A DNA stretch of 16,941 nt from Deltaproteobacteria bacterium (GCA_019309685.1 JAFDFT010000017.1:1-16941), one strand, 5' to 3'. Shown: positions 6,421-14,635, numbered from the stretch's first letter. The notes: generated by a model from the sequence alone, not told the origin. Program-made: numbers and translations.

Positions 6421-7434
6421 ATGACACATCCTGCACCAGGAACAAACGAATGGCTTGAACAGGTGGTTGAAGACATCATAGATCCCGAGCGCGAAATTGT
6501 CGATCCGCACCATCATTTATGGCAGGGAGGAAGGTGGTTCGATTATATGTTACCAGAATTATGGCATGATACCGGTTCCGGGCATAACATTATAAAAACA
6601 GTATTTGTGGAATGCCATTCCAGTTACCGAAGGGAAGGACCGGAACACCTGAGGCCCATTGGGGAAACGGAATTTGTAGCTGAAATCGCCGAACAAAGCT
6701 TTCAAGGAACAGAAGACCAGGCTAAAATCGCCGGTATTGTCGCCCATGCTAATCTTACACTGGGTGGCATGGTTGAAGAAATCCTTGACGGGCATGAAGC
6801 TGCCGGCAGGGGACTCTTTCGGGGTATTCGTCATGCAGGCGCCCGGGAAGAGGCCCCGGAAGCATTGATGATACCTGGAAGAGGGGATAAAGACCTCTTC
6901 TCCAGAGATGATTTTCGGCAGGGCGTTAAATTATTGGGACAAAGGGGCTTCACCTATGAATCGTGGCATTATCATCATCAAATAAAATCCTATACTGAAT
7001 TAGCGAAAGCAGTACCTGATACCGTCGTGATTTTGGATCATTTTGGCACCCCATTGGGAGTCGGCCCCTATGAGGGTAAACGTGAAGAGATTTTTAAACA
7101 ATGGAAGCTCGATATCGCCGAATTAGCTCAATGCGAAAATGTAGTTGCAAAATTGGGCGGCTTGGCCATGCCGGATAACGGATATGGGTGGCACCTGAGT
7201 GCCGTACCACCGACTTCTGATGAGTTTGTGGCGGCTCAGAAAAGGTACTATATTCATACCATTGAATGCTTCGGTCCTGATCGCTGTATGTTTGAAAGCA
7301 ATTTTCCGGTAGACAGGCTTTCACTTTCCTATCACGTCGTCTGGAACGGGGTTAAGAAAATAGCGGCCGATTTCTCTGAGGATGAGAAAAATATGATGTT
7401 TAGCGGAACTGCAACAAAAGTATATCGATTGTAA
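6421..7434 (+). CDS. amidohydrolase family 2 protein (TIM-barrel metal hydrolase)
   Basis: A 337-residue TIM-barrel hydrolase. DPHHHLW at 28-34 is the first-strand D-x-H-x-H motif of amidohydrolase-2 proteins (lactonases such as 2-pyrone-4,6-dicarboxylate hydrolase and L-fuconolactonase, and some decarboxylases). Later barrel-strand elements are present: GIRHAG (135-140), WHYHH (182-186), LDHFG with His207, and the C-terminal FESNFPVDR with Asp298, the usual catalytic base. GxNFPVD near the end is typical of the lactonase-like group. The ATG is preceded by AAGGAG with a six-base spacing. It lies 30 bases upstream of a short-chain dehydrogenase, so the two are probably co-transcribed; a hydrolase plus dehydrogenase pair fits oxidation to a lactone followed by ring opening (inference). 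The exact substrate is unknown. No signal peptide is seen. Confidence 0.88.
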   Translation: MTHPAPGTNEWLEQVVEDIIDPEREIVDPHHHLWQGGRWFDYMLPELWHDTGSGHNIIKTVFVECHSSYRREGPEHLRPIGETEFVAEIAEQSFQGTEDQAKIAGIVAHANLTLGGMVEEILDGHEAAGRGLFRGIRHAGAREEAPEALMIPGRGDKDLFSRDDFRQGVKLLGQRGFTYESWHYHHQIKSYTELAKAVPDTVVILDHFGTPLGVGPYEGKREEIFKQWKLDIAELAQCENVVAKLGGLAMPDNGYGWHLSAVPPTSDEFVAAQKRYYIHTIECFGPDRCMFESNFPVDRLSLSYHVVWNGVKKIAADFSEDEKNMMFSGTATKVYRL

Positions 7435-7464
7435 TCGATTCACAATTTTTTTAGGAAGCAATAC

Positions 7465-8286
7465 ATGGATAATGAACAGAAAACTATTTTTATAACAGGG
7501 GCGGCCAGCGGCATGGGACTGGCAACTGCCAGGTTTTTTGCACAAAATGGCTGGTTTATCGGCATATGTGATGTGAATGAGCAGGGACTCGAGTCCCTGG
7601 AATCTGAAATCGGGGCTGAAAACTGCCACACCGCCGTGCTGAACGTTTCAGATCGGACTGCTTATCAAAAGGTTCTGAATGCTTTTGGTGAAAAGACCGA
7701 AGGCAGACTGGACGTTCTGTTCAACAACGCGGGGATCATAATGCCGGGAACCCTGTTTGGGGATACAGACTTTGCAGATATCGAACGGATGATTCAGGTT
7801 AACCTGATGGGTGTTCTAAACGGTATTCATTCCGCTTACCCTATGCTTAAAAAAACGCCCAATTCGCTGTGTTTTTCGACCTCTTCGTCATCAGCAATTT
7901 TAGGTAGTAAGGGACTGGCCACGTATTCCGCAACCAAACATGCTATCAAAGGGCTGACCGAAGCGTTGTCCATTGAATTTTCTATTGTTGATATTAGAGC
8001 CGCAGATACCCTGCCCGGACATATTATGACCGGTATGGTACCCGAAGAATTCAAGGACTACTTTCCCACAGAAGGCATGTGGCGCCTGATACCTGCCGAA
8101 GCTGTGGCAGAAATCGTCTGGGCCGCTTATCATGACAAAAGCGGTAAACTGCACTGGTATGTACCGGATGACCTGCTTGACCTTGTTAAGAGCGTTGGAA
8201 AGAATATCGAAGCCGAGCGTAACATCCGCATAGAAAATTTCCAAAGTGAAGTTAAAAGAAGGATATCGCAGAATAAGAAGGATTAG
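7465..8286 (+). CDS. short-chain dehydrogenase/reductase (SDR)
   Basis: A 273-residue classical SDR. TGAASGMG at 11-18 is the nucleotide-binding TGxxxGxG motif. Asp36 at the end of strand 2 (ICD) favours NAD(H) over NADP(H). NNAG lies at 87-90, a serine run at 141-143 supplies the catalytic Ser, and Tyr154/Lys158 form the YxxxK pair. PGHIMTGM (184-191) is the usual PGxxxT cofactor loop with one substitution. It is expected to interconvert a hydroxyl and a carbonyl group. It is 30 bases downstream of the amidohydrolase, with AGGAAG upstream of the ATG, so it is probably the second gene of a two-gene operon. The long helical C-terminal tail (about 235-273) goes beyond the core fold and may contact the substrate or a subunit. 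Confidence 0.92.
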   Translation: MDNEQKTIFITGAASGMGLATARFFAQNGWFIGICDVNEQGLESLESEIGAENCHTAVLNVSDRTAYQKVLNAFGEKTEGRLDVLFNNAGIIMPGTLFGDTDFADIERMIQVNLMGVLNGIHSAYPMLKKTPNSLCFSTSSSSAILGSKGLATYSATKHAIKGLTEALSIEFSIVDIRAADTLPGHIMTGMVPEEFKDYFPTEGMWRLIPAEAVAEIVWAAYHDKSGKLHWYVPDDLLDLVKSVGKNIEAERNIRIENFQSEVKRRISQNKKD

Positions 8287-8395
8287 GTATTTTATTAGGG
8301 AAAATGATATTTAAGGACGCGCATCATACACGTTCTCATTATATCAAACGCTATCGTCTGGCAGAACTCTTATACGATATCAGCCTTACCCTGAT

Positions 8396-10078
8396 CTATC
8401 CGCCATACATTTTTTCATAGGGTAGACCTGTCAATTCTTCACAGATGGCACGTGTATGTGGGGCAACATCCTCTTTACTCCCTCCATTTTCCAGCCTTTC
8501 AATTTCATCAACAATAACCCGATGGTTTTGGGGAGTCATTTTGTAGAAAAAGGCAATCACTATCCCGGTGAATGCCATAAACATTGGCAGTATAATGAAG
8601 AGCACTCTGAGTTTGCTGACGGTTGCTTTAGATTGTACAACCTTTCTCTGGTCGCCGATACCGGTAGATTGAAAATCAAGGGCTTTCAAATTTTTACTTA
8701 AGTTGTAAATTTCAGTTTCAGATAGTTTGTTTTCTTTTCCATTTTCAGCCTTTAAATAATAGCTCCCATCTTCCTTCCGAAAATAGCTCTTTGTAATGGA
8801 ATTCTGGATTATCGGCTTATCCATTGAAAGTTCAATAGCGTGTTGATACTGAGCAGGAAGAAGGACAGTTGGTACCGGCTGCTTGTATCCGATCACACTC
8901 AGTAAAATCCCCAAACCGTTCATTATAATCAATGCATGAAACAGTTTTCGACTCAAAGCCATGGCTGATGCATAGGTACCGGCTCTCTCCTGGCCGGAAA
9001 TTAACCGATCGAGATCCACTACAAAGGGAAGTATTAGTTTCGGAACAAGGGCCCCTGCGGATAATCCCGCTCCGATAAGCACCACATTTGCAATGAGTGC
9101 CTTAAACGAGCTATTTGGCCCCTGGAAGGCCATGAATATCATACCTGCCAGGAAGAGAGAGAGCCCCAGGATATAAGAAACCATATGGCCTTTTTTAGTG
9201 GAAAGATACACGTATCCCACAAGGGCGATCATCATAGTGACGATCAGAGTCCCCTGGAGATAAACAAACATTGAGTTCTTATTGAGATAATCGATAGTAA
9301 AAAAAAGAAACCAGGCCATCAGAATATCCATTGTCCCGTAAGAAAATATATATAGCAGGATATGTTTCCTCCCGGTTTTGTTTTTGAAAACAGATAAGAA
9401 ATTTTTAACCGGGTGTTCCTTCTTCTTTTTTTTCACCTGGTCAGGCAGCTCCCAGGTTCCCAGAAAAAGCGTAATCCATGGCAGCGCAAAAATGAGGCTG
9501 AAGATAATTCCCATGACAAGGTAACCGTATCTGCCGCCGTCATATGCATCGATGATGGGTTTGGCAATCAGCGCCACGAGAATCGTTGCGAAATATGAAA
9601 AAAATATCCGGGTCCCGTTTAAGTTGTTTCTTTCTTTCGAATCAACCGTCATCTCTGCGCTGAGAGCAGTATAGGGAATATAGGACATGGTTGAAACTGT
9701 GAAAAACAGAATATACGCAATAACATAATATATAAATTTGCCCGTCATCGTAGATATGTTCACAGGAAGCCAAAGCAGCACAAAGGATATAGCAATGGGA
9801 ATAATTGCAATCAAAAACCAGAGTCTTCTTTTCCCGAACCTGTTGGGCGGTGTCCGATCCGAAATGTAACCCATGATGGGATCACTGACAGCATCCCAGA
9901 TTTTGCCGATAGCGGGAATGAGGCCTGCAAGTAACGGATTCATACCTACGACATTGATAAGATAAAACATGGTAAATGTTGAGAGGATAAAATAGGCTCC
10001 TCCCCCATAAATATCACCTGCGCCATATGCAAGATAATTCCAAATACCCATTTTGCGTGTTGTCTGTAATTGTTTCAT
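8396..10078 (-). CDS. GPH/MelB-type MFS cation symporter with a periplasmic insertion
   Basis: A 560-residue inner-membrane protein with about twelve hydrophobic helices, longer than the ~450-480 residues usual for glycoside-pentoside-hexuronide:cation symporters. Family marks are GAGDIYGG near the N-terminus and WDAVSDPIMGYISDRT (61-76), the helix-2 DPxxGxxSD motif that binds the coupling cation in MelB, followed by RFGKRR (80-85). Between helix 11 (about 381-397) and helix 12 (about 492-512) lies a hydrophilic insertion of roughly 90 residues (400-488); with an N-in topology it faces the periplasm. The cytoplasmic tail runs to 560. A GAGAGG-like ribosome site precedes the start. It probably imports a glycoside, sugar acid or other polar organic compound with Na+ or H+. 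It lies convergent to the short-chain dehydrogenase gene and downstream of the FAD-enzyme operon, separated by 372 bp, so its own promoter is likely. Confidence 0.9.
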   Translation of the reverse strand: MKQLQTTRKMGIWNYLAYGAGDIYGGGAYFILSTFTMFYLINVVGMNPLLAGLIPAIGKIWDAVSDPIMGYISDRTPPNRFGKRRLWFLIAIIPIAISFVLLWLPVNISTMTGKFIYYVIAYILFFTVSTMSYIPYTALSAEMTVDSKERNNLNGTRIFFSYFATILVALIAKPIIDAYDGGRYGYLVMGIIFSLIFALPWITLFLGTWELPDQVKKKKKEHPVKNFLSVFKNKTGRKHILLYIFSYGTMDILMAWFLFFTIDYLNKNSMFVYLQGTLIVTMMIALVGYVYLSTKKGHMVSYILGLSLFLAGMIFMAFQGPNSSFKALIANVVLIGAGLSAGALVPKLILPFVVDLDRLISGQERAGTYASAMALSRKLFHALIIMNGLGILLSVIGYKQPVPTVLLPAQYQHAIELSMDKPIIQNSITKSYFRKEDGSYYLKAENGKENKLSETEIYNLSKNLKALDFQSTGIGDQRKVVQSKATVSKLRVLFIILPMFMAFTGIVIAFFYKMTPQNHRVIVDEIERLENGGSKEDVAPHTRAICEELTGLPYEKMYGG

Positions 10079-10450
10079 TCGGATGAACCTCTCACGTTTT
10101 TATAGCTAATGTCGAATGCTGAATATCGAATAACGAATCACGAAGGTTTCTTATATTTTTCACCTTCCTTTGACATTGTCCATATTTTAAAGTATTTTTT
10201 CAACATTCGATATTCGCTATTTTTCAATCAAGATCGTTGTAATCGATAATAATTTTTCGCCAAACTTTCAATTCTTTATAGGTTTTTTAGCCATTCATTC
10301 GAATCCTTGCATCCATGAATCCTCGGCCCCTTGTCTCAGATCCCAGACCCCTGATCCCTGTCCGGGACAAGCTCTTTTAGCAGGGAATCCCTTTTAGGAT
10401 CATCAACTTATTTGGCAGCAATCCTCATTTTATTCAATTCATATTCAGGA
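10079..10450. other. 372-bp spacer between the FAD-enzyme operon and the symporter gene
   Basis: No gene is seen. It holds inverted-repeat element copy A (10108-10226), a C-rich tract at 10327-10358 that gives four G-runs on the minus strand, and A/T-rich sequence. Promoters for the symporter gene should lie here, but none stands out. Confidence 0.5.
10108..10226. repeat. short inverted-repeat element, copy A
   Basis: The left part contains AATGTCGAATGCTGAATAT and related CGAA-spaced units. The right part contains TTCGATATTC (10206-10215), the exact reverse complement of GAATATCGAA (10121-10130). The middle shares CATATTTTA and the flanking pattern with copy B at 14527-14635 in the same orientation. 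The two copies share long blocks but differ in many places, so they are diverged members of one MITE-like family. Confidence 0.7.
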
Positions 10451-11791
10451 TTATTTAATCCTAACACCAGCCTTTTCAAGGGCCTTCTGGACATTGGAAA
10501 TATTGACCTGTTTGCAAGTCACATTGTCCTTTACTGACAAAGCAGCAGCGGTCCCGGCTCCCTGGCCGGTTACAACACAGCACATCATCTGCCGGATAGC
10601 GGCATGGGAGGTTTTGTCACCTGCCACCGCCCGCCCGGCAACCAGAAGGTTTTCAATTTTTTGGGGAAGTACAACTCCGTACGGGACATGAAAGTATCTG
10701 CCGGTGGAAGGCATGATTGCAATATTATGGCCGTCGAGAAATTCCGGGAAAATGCCAATCGAATCATCAAAACGGGCTTCGTTCAATACATCCTGCTTTG
10801 TGAGATTATATTCACCGATAATTTTTCTTGATTCCCTGACCCCAAGGGATGCCCCAATCGTGCGAAGCCGGGCCTTTTCAAAACCGGGCGTGTATTTCTT
10901 CAACGCCTCAACCGCCCACATGACCTGCTGCCGACCGTCCATTTCCGCTTTGGTAAGATCCCATACATCCGTTGGATCTATATTCGGCATATGAATAGCA
11001 TTCATGTTCGTTATCTCACCGGCATCGGTAAAATTCCCCCAATAGCTTTCCAGCCGTATGTCTTTCGGAATTTCACCCGCTTCTTTGGCTTTATTGAAGG
11101 GTTCTACCAGGTACGTATTGAACTCAGCTTCCTCTTTTTCACCGGTTTCAGCATTCCAGTCTGAAACAGAACTGGGATTGCTCAACGTATAATTGAGAAA
11201 CGTATCCATATCCACTCCGCTGCAGCCGAAATTCACAGACACTGATTCAAGATTTTCTTTCGGGTCCAAACGGTATGGAACACCGGCATAAAAAGCCACA
11301 TCCGCATCTCCTGTGGCATCAATAACTCTTTTGGCCAAAATAGCCCGTCTTCCGGATTTACTTTCAGTAATGACGCCTTTGATGGTGTCCCCATCCATGA
11401 TAACATCCACTATCTGACAATGTAGGATTGGAACAATACCAGCTTCTTGCACCATCTGGTCAGCAATAAATTTAAATACTTCTGTGTCCAGAACTTCATA
11501 CAGAAAGATGGAAGTGCTGGCTCCCATCTCTTTGGCCCTTTGCTCCCATTCAACCCCAATACCTCCTGCATCCACCGTTTCTATGCTTGACCGGTACCAG
11601 GCCAATGTCCCGATCATGGATTGGGTAATAACCCCGCCAAAACAACCATACCGTTCCACAATCATGGTATCCACACCCTGTCTGGCTGACGCCAGGGCCG
11701 CTGAAAGTCCACCAGGACCGCTACCTATAACCAGAACATCTGTCTCCGCCATAACCGGGATTTTTTTCGCGGGCTCTTCAATATGTTTCAT
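10451..11791 (-). CDS. FAD-dependent oxidoreductase (FAD_oxidored family), paralogue 1
   Basis: A 446-residue flavoprotein. An N-terminal Rossmann motif GSGPGG (23-28), with Glu46 after the second strand, binds the FAD ADP part. GCFGG (49-53), IDATGDADVA (157-166), GVRESRKI (317-324), LLVAGRAV (382-389) and the C-terminal QMMCC...GQGAG segment (401-413) are typical of the FAD_oxidored family. A Cys404-Cys405 pair precedes the GQGAG turn. The start is supported by AGGAGG about nine bases upstream. It follows paralogue 2 (gap 76 bp) and, before it, a class V aminotransferase, in one apparent operon. Oxidation of a carbon-nitrogen or carbon-oxygen bond is likely; the substrate is unknown. The segment at 92-104, before a helix, differs most from paralogue 2 and may set specificity. 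Confidence 0.9.
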   Translation of the reverse strand: MKHIEEPAKKIPVMAETDVLVIGSGPGGLSAALASARQGVDTMIVERYGCFGGVITQSMIGTLAWYRSSIETVDAGGIGVEWEQRAKEMGASTSIFLYEVLDTEVFKFIADQMVQEAGIVPILHCQIVDVIMDGDTIKGVITESKSGRRAILAKRVIDATGDADVAFYAGVPYRLDPKENLESVSVNFGCSGVDMDTFLNYTLSNPSSVSDWNAETGEKEEAEFNTYLVEPFNKAKEAGEIPKDIRLESYWGNFTDAGEITNMNAIHMPNIDPTDVWDLTKAEMDGRQQVMWAVEALKKYTPGFEKARLRTIGASLGVRESRKIIGEYNLTKQDVLNEARFDDSIGIFPEFLDGHNIAIMPSTGRYFHVPYGVVLPQKIENLLVAGRAVAGDKTSHAAIRQMMCCVVTGQGAGTAAALSVKDNVTCKQVNISNVQKALEKAGVRIK

Positions 11792-11867
11792 CTTTTAATT
11801 CCTCCTGGGTAAACCTCAGTATTTTTATAGGGATTAGTGGTGTATTACGATACTGGTGTCCATCGTC

Positions 11868-13211
11868 TCATTCAATCCTGACATCATGCTTTCTCAGTGA
11901 TTTTTGAACTTTGGAAGTATTTACTTCTCGGCAGGTCACATCCTCCTTAACCGAAATCGCCGCAGCCACTCCGGCGCCCTGTCCGGTAACAGCACAGCAC
12001 ATCATCTGCCGTGTGGCAGCAAAAGCAATTTTATCCGCTGAAACACTTCTGCCGGCAACCAGAAGGTTTTCGATTTTTCGAGGGAGAATCGCACCATACG
12101 GAAACTGAAAATATCGTCCAGTAGTAGGCATTATAACAACGCCATATGCATCCAGGAACTCCGGGAAAATTCCAATACTATCATTAAAACGAGCTTCATT
12201 TTTCACGTCATGCTCAGTCAAGATATATTCCCCCGTGATCTTCCTTGATTCCCTCACCCCCACACTTGAATTTATGGATCTAAGCCTGGAATCCTGAAAC
12301 CCGGGGGTATGTTTTTTTAAAGCATCTTTTGCCCACATCACCTTCTGTCGGCCATCAATTTCGGCCTTTGTGAGATCCCAGACATCTGTTGCATCGATCC
12401 CCAGTGTATGAGCAACATTAATATTCATCGCTTCACCCACATCGGTGAGGGTATCCCAATAACCAAGAATCGTTGTATTCTCAGGAATTTCCCCGGCTTT
12501 CATGGCTTTTTCAAATGGTTCGGAAATGAAAGTTGAAAACATATCATCTTCCTTACCGGTGGTCTCTGAAGCCCAGTCACCCAGGGTGGATGGATTCCCT
12601 CTGATATATTCAAGGAACTCATCAGTATCCACTCCGCTGCAGCCGAAACTGGTTGTAGCTGCCATCATCTCTTCTTTGGGAAGTTTAGTGAATGGCGCCC
12701 CAGCATGAAAAGCAATATCAGCATCTCCGGACGCATCAATGACTCTTTTTGCCAGAATGGCCAGTCTGCCGGATTTGCTCTCAGTGATCACGCCCTTGAT
12801 AGTATTTCCATCTAAAATGACATCTACAGTAAAACAGTGCAAAATTGGAATAATACCGGATTCCTGAACAAGTATATCGGCCACATATTTAAACATATCG
12901 GTACCCAGAAGCTGACCCTCCCCCTCAGGATCCTTATGGCTGGCACCCATTGCTTTGGCTCGGCTTTCAAATTCGGTCCCGATTCCTCCGGCGTCAATAG
13001 TATTTTCTCTTCTGTACCAGGATATGGTACCAACCATGGACTGGGTAATGTTCCCTCCAAAACAGCCGAAACGTTCTATCAGGATTGTACCTACACCTTC
13101 TCTTGCAGCTGCCAGCGCGGCAGACAGGCCGGCCGGGCCACTACCAACAACCAGGACATCTGTCTCCGCCATAACCGGGATTTTTCTCGCGGGTTCATTG
13201 ATATGATTCAT
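11868..13211 (-). CDS. FAD-dependent oxidoreductase (FAD_oxidored family), paralogue 2
   Basis: A 447-residue close paralogue of the downstream gene; by eye about two thirds of residues agree at both ends (not computed). GSGPAG (23-28), Glu46, GCFGG (49-53), a GDADIA segment, GVRESRKI and the C-terminal QMMCC...GQGAG turn are all kept, so both copies look able to bind FAD. The insertion-prone segment at 91-104 (starting SHKDPEGEG) is quite different from paralogue 1, while the flanks are similar. It begins 32 bases after the aminotransferase stop, and the ribosome site is weak (CGAGAG), so translation may be coupled to the upstream gene. Retaining two diverged but intact copies side by side suggests either a heteromeric enzyme or two steps of one pathway. 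Confidence 0.9.
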   Translation of the reverse strand: MNHINEPARKIPVMAETDVLVVGSGPAGLSAALAAAREGVGTILIERFGCFGGNITQSMVGTISWYRRENTIDAGGIGTEFESRAKAMGASHKDPEGEGQLLGTDMFKYVADILVQESGIIPILHCFTVDVILDGNTIKGVITESKSGRLAILAKRVIDASGDADIAFHAGAPFTKLPKEEMMAATTSFGCSGVDTDEFLEYIRGNPSTLGDWASETTGKEDDMFSTFISEPFEKAMKAGEIPENTTILGYWDTLTDVGEAMNINVAHTLGIDATDVWDLTKAEIDGRQKVMWAKDALKKHTPGFQDSRLRSINSSVGVRESRKITGEYILTEHDVKNEARFNDSIGIFPEFLDAYGVVIMPTTGRYFQFPYGAILPRKIENLLVAGRSVSADKIAFAATRQMMCCAVTGQGAGVAAAISVKEDVTCREVNTSKVQKSLRKHDVRIE

Positions 13212-13243
13212 GCTCTCGATATTACTATTTGTTTCTTTTGGAC

Positions 13244-14353
13244 TTATAAAGTGGCGGCAAGTGCTTTGGCAAACCGTTCAATATTCTCGACCCGGGCCGT
13301 ATGCCCCATAACACCGATCCGCCAGATTTTACCGGCCAGAGGTCCCAATCCCGCACCAATTTCAATCTGGTGCTCTTCCAGGAGTTTTTTTCTTACTGAA
13401 GCTTCATCCACTCCATCCGGAATTTTTACGGCATTCAACATGGGTAGACGAAATTCAGGTTCTACCAGCATTTCTATTCCAAGTTTATCCAGTGATCGTA
13501 CCAAGGCAAGGTGCGCTTCCTGGTGACGCTTAAAAACGGATTCCAGTCCCTCATCCAGGATACAGTACAACGCCTGGTACAACCCATACAGCATGTTTAT
13601 TGGCGCTGTGTGATGATACGCCCTTGTGCTGCCTTCCCAATAATTGACGATCATTGAAAGATCCAGATACCAGTTGGGGACTTTGGTTTTTCGGTCTAAT
13701 ATTTTTTGAACCGCTCGGTCAGAAAAGGAAACCGGCGCCAGACCCGGAGGACAGGATAGGCATTTTTGTGTCCCGCTGTACATAATATCTATGTTCCAGG
13801 CATCAACTTCTACCGGGATACCGCCCAGGCTGGTTACCGTATCCACCAGGTAAAAAGCTTTTGTATCCTTTACCAACTCACCGATTTCTGCCACTGGATT
13901 TTTAACACCCGTGGAGGTCTCGGCATGAACAACTGCCACCAGATTGTAGTCTTTTTTCTCGAGTTGTTCTTTTACATTTTCCGGAATAGCTGGAGTTCCC
14001 CATTCAAATTCCACTGTATCGACTTCAGCCCCGAGACGGCCTGCGACATCCTGCATTCTCATTCCAAAAACACCGTTAATAAGGATTAATACCTTGTCAC
14101 CCGGTTCAATGGTATTTACAAAACAGGTTTCCATACCAGCGGAACCTGTACCTGATACAGGAATCGTCAAGCTGTTTTCAGTGTTCATTATTTGTTTTAA
14201 AAAATCTTTTATCTCATCCATAATAGAGATAAATTTAGGATCGAGATGTCCGATTGTCGGCTTTGAAAGCGCCGTATAAATATCCGGATAAACACATGAG
14301 GGTCCGGGGCCCATTAAAAGAGTTTCTTTGATGGAATCAAGTTGGTTTTTCAT
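13244..14353 (-). CDS. class V aminotransferase (alanine-glyoxylate / serine-pyruvate type)
   Basis: A 369-residue pyridoxal-phosphate enzyme of fold type I, cytoplasmic. LLMGPGPS (12-19) and SGTGSAGME (67-75, cofactor phosphate loop) open the protein. HAETSTG (143-149), Asp171 in LVDTVTS (pyridine nitrogen contact) and Lys197 in SGTQKCLSCPPG (Schiff-base lysine) mark the active site. Arg345 in WRIGVMG is placed as the substrate-carboxylate arginine. The motif set is that of the alanine-glyoxylate/serine-glyoxylate/serine-pyruvate group. It transfers an amino group between a small amino acid and an oxo acid such as glyoxylate or pyruvate. It is the first gene of the minus-strand set leading to both FAD enzymes. 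The ribosome site is only AAGG-like. Amine transfer here and oxidation by the two flavoproteins could be successive steps (inference). Confidence 0.92.
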   Translation of the reverse strand: MKNQLDSIKETLLMGPGPSCVYPDIYTALSKPTIGHLDPKFISIMDEIKDFLKQIMNTENSLTIPVSGTGSAGMETCFVNTIEPGDKVLILINGVFGMRMQDVAGRLGAEVDTVEFEWGTPAIPENVKEQLEKKDYNLVAVVHAETSTGVKNPVAEIGELVKDTKAFYLVDTVTSLGGIPVEVDAWNIDIMYSGTQKCLSCPPGLAPVSFSDRAVQKILDRKTKVPNWYLDLSMIVNYWEGSTRAYHHTAPINMLYGLYQALYCILDEGLESVFKRHQEAHLALVRSLDKLGIEMLVEPEFRLPMLNAVKIPDGVDEASVRKKLLEEHQIEIGAGLGPLAGKIWRIGVMGHTARVENIERFAKALAATL

Positions 14354-14388
14354 TTTTCTGCCTTGTTATTGGTTATAGTTTTTAGTTC

Positions 14389-14410
14389 TTCTCCCAATTA
14401 GCCGGGAGAA
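14389..14410 (-). promoter_or_regulatory. inverted repeat upstream of the aminotransferase operon, possible operator
   Basis: TTCTCCC (14389-14395) and GGGAGAA (14404-14410) are perfect 7-bp arms around an 8-base loop, 35 bases before the ATG. Position and symmetry fit a repressor site or a leader hairpin; no regulator is recognised. Confidence 0.4.
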
Positions 14411-14526
14411 AGGGTTCAGGGTTTCGAGTGGCCAAGGGTTTTCTAAATATTTTCTCAAGGCCTTAAGCACTCTCTCAGTTTTAATCAAAGTATTTTAAAA
14501 TTTTGTCGGGATCTGATTTGAACAGC

Positions 14527-14635
14527 GAATGTCGAATGCTGAATGTCGAACACCGAATGTCGAAGTTTTCTTGAGTTTGCTTTCTTTTGGCGTTGCCTAT
14601 ATTTTAGTGTGTACCTTCGATATTCGGTGTTCATT
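14527..14635. repeat. short inverted-repeat element, copy B
   Basis: The arms GAACACCGAATGTCGAA (14548-14564) and TTCGATATTCGGTGTTC (14616-14632) pair over 17 positions with one mismatch (G-T). The left end repeats AATGTCGAATGCTGAAT seen in copy A at 10108, and the centre keeps CTATATTTTA. It has the same orientation as copy A. Confidence 0.7.

Noticed and set aside
7425..7470. ATTGT...ACAAT followed by a T-run between amidohydrolase and dehydrogenase as a terminator
   Set aside because: The stem is only five A/T-rich pairs and the two genes are 30 bases apart, so it is unlikely to stop transcription.
12837..13526. 229-codon plus-strand frame opposite the FAD and aminotransferase genes
   Set aside because: It spans the ends of two real genes on the other strand and has no family resemblance or start signal.
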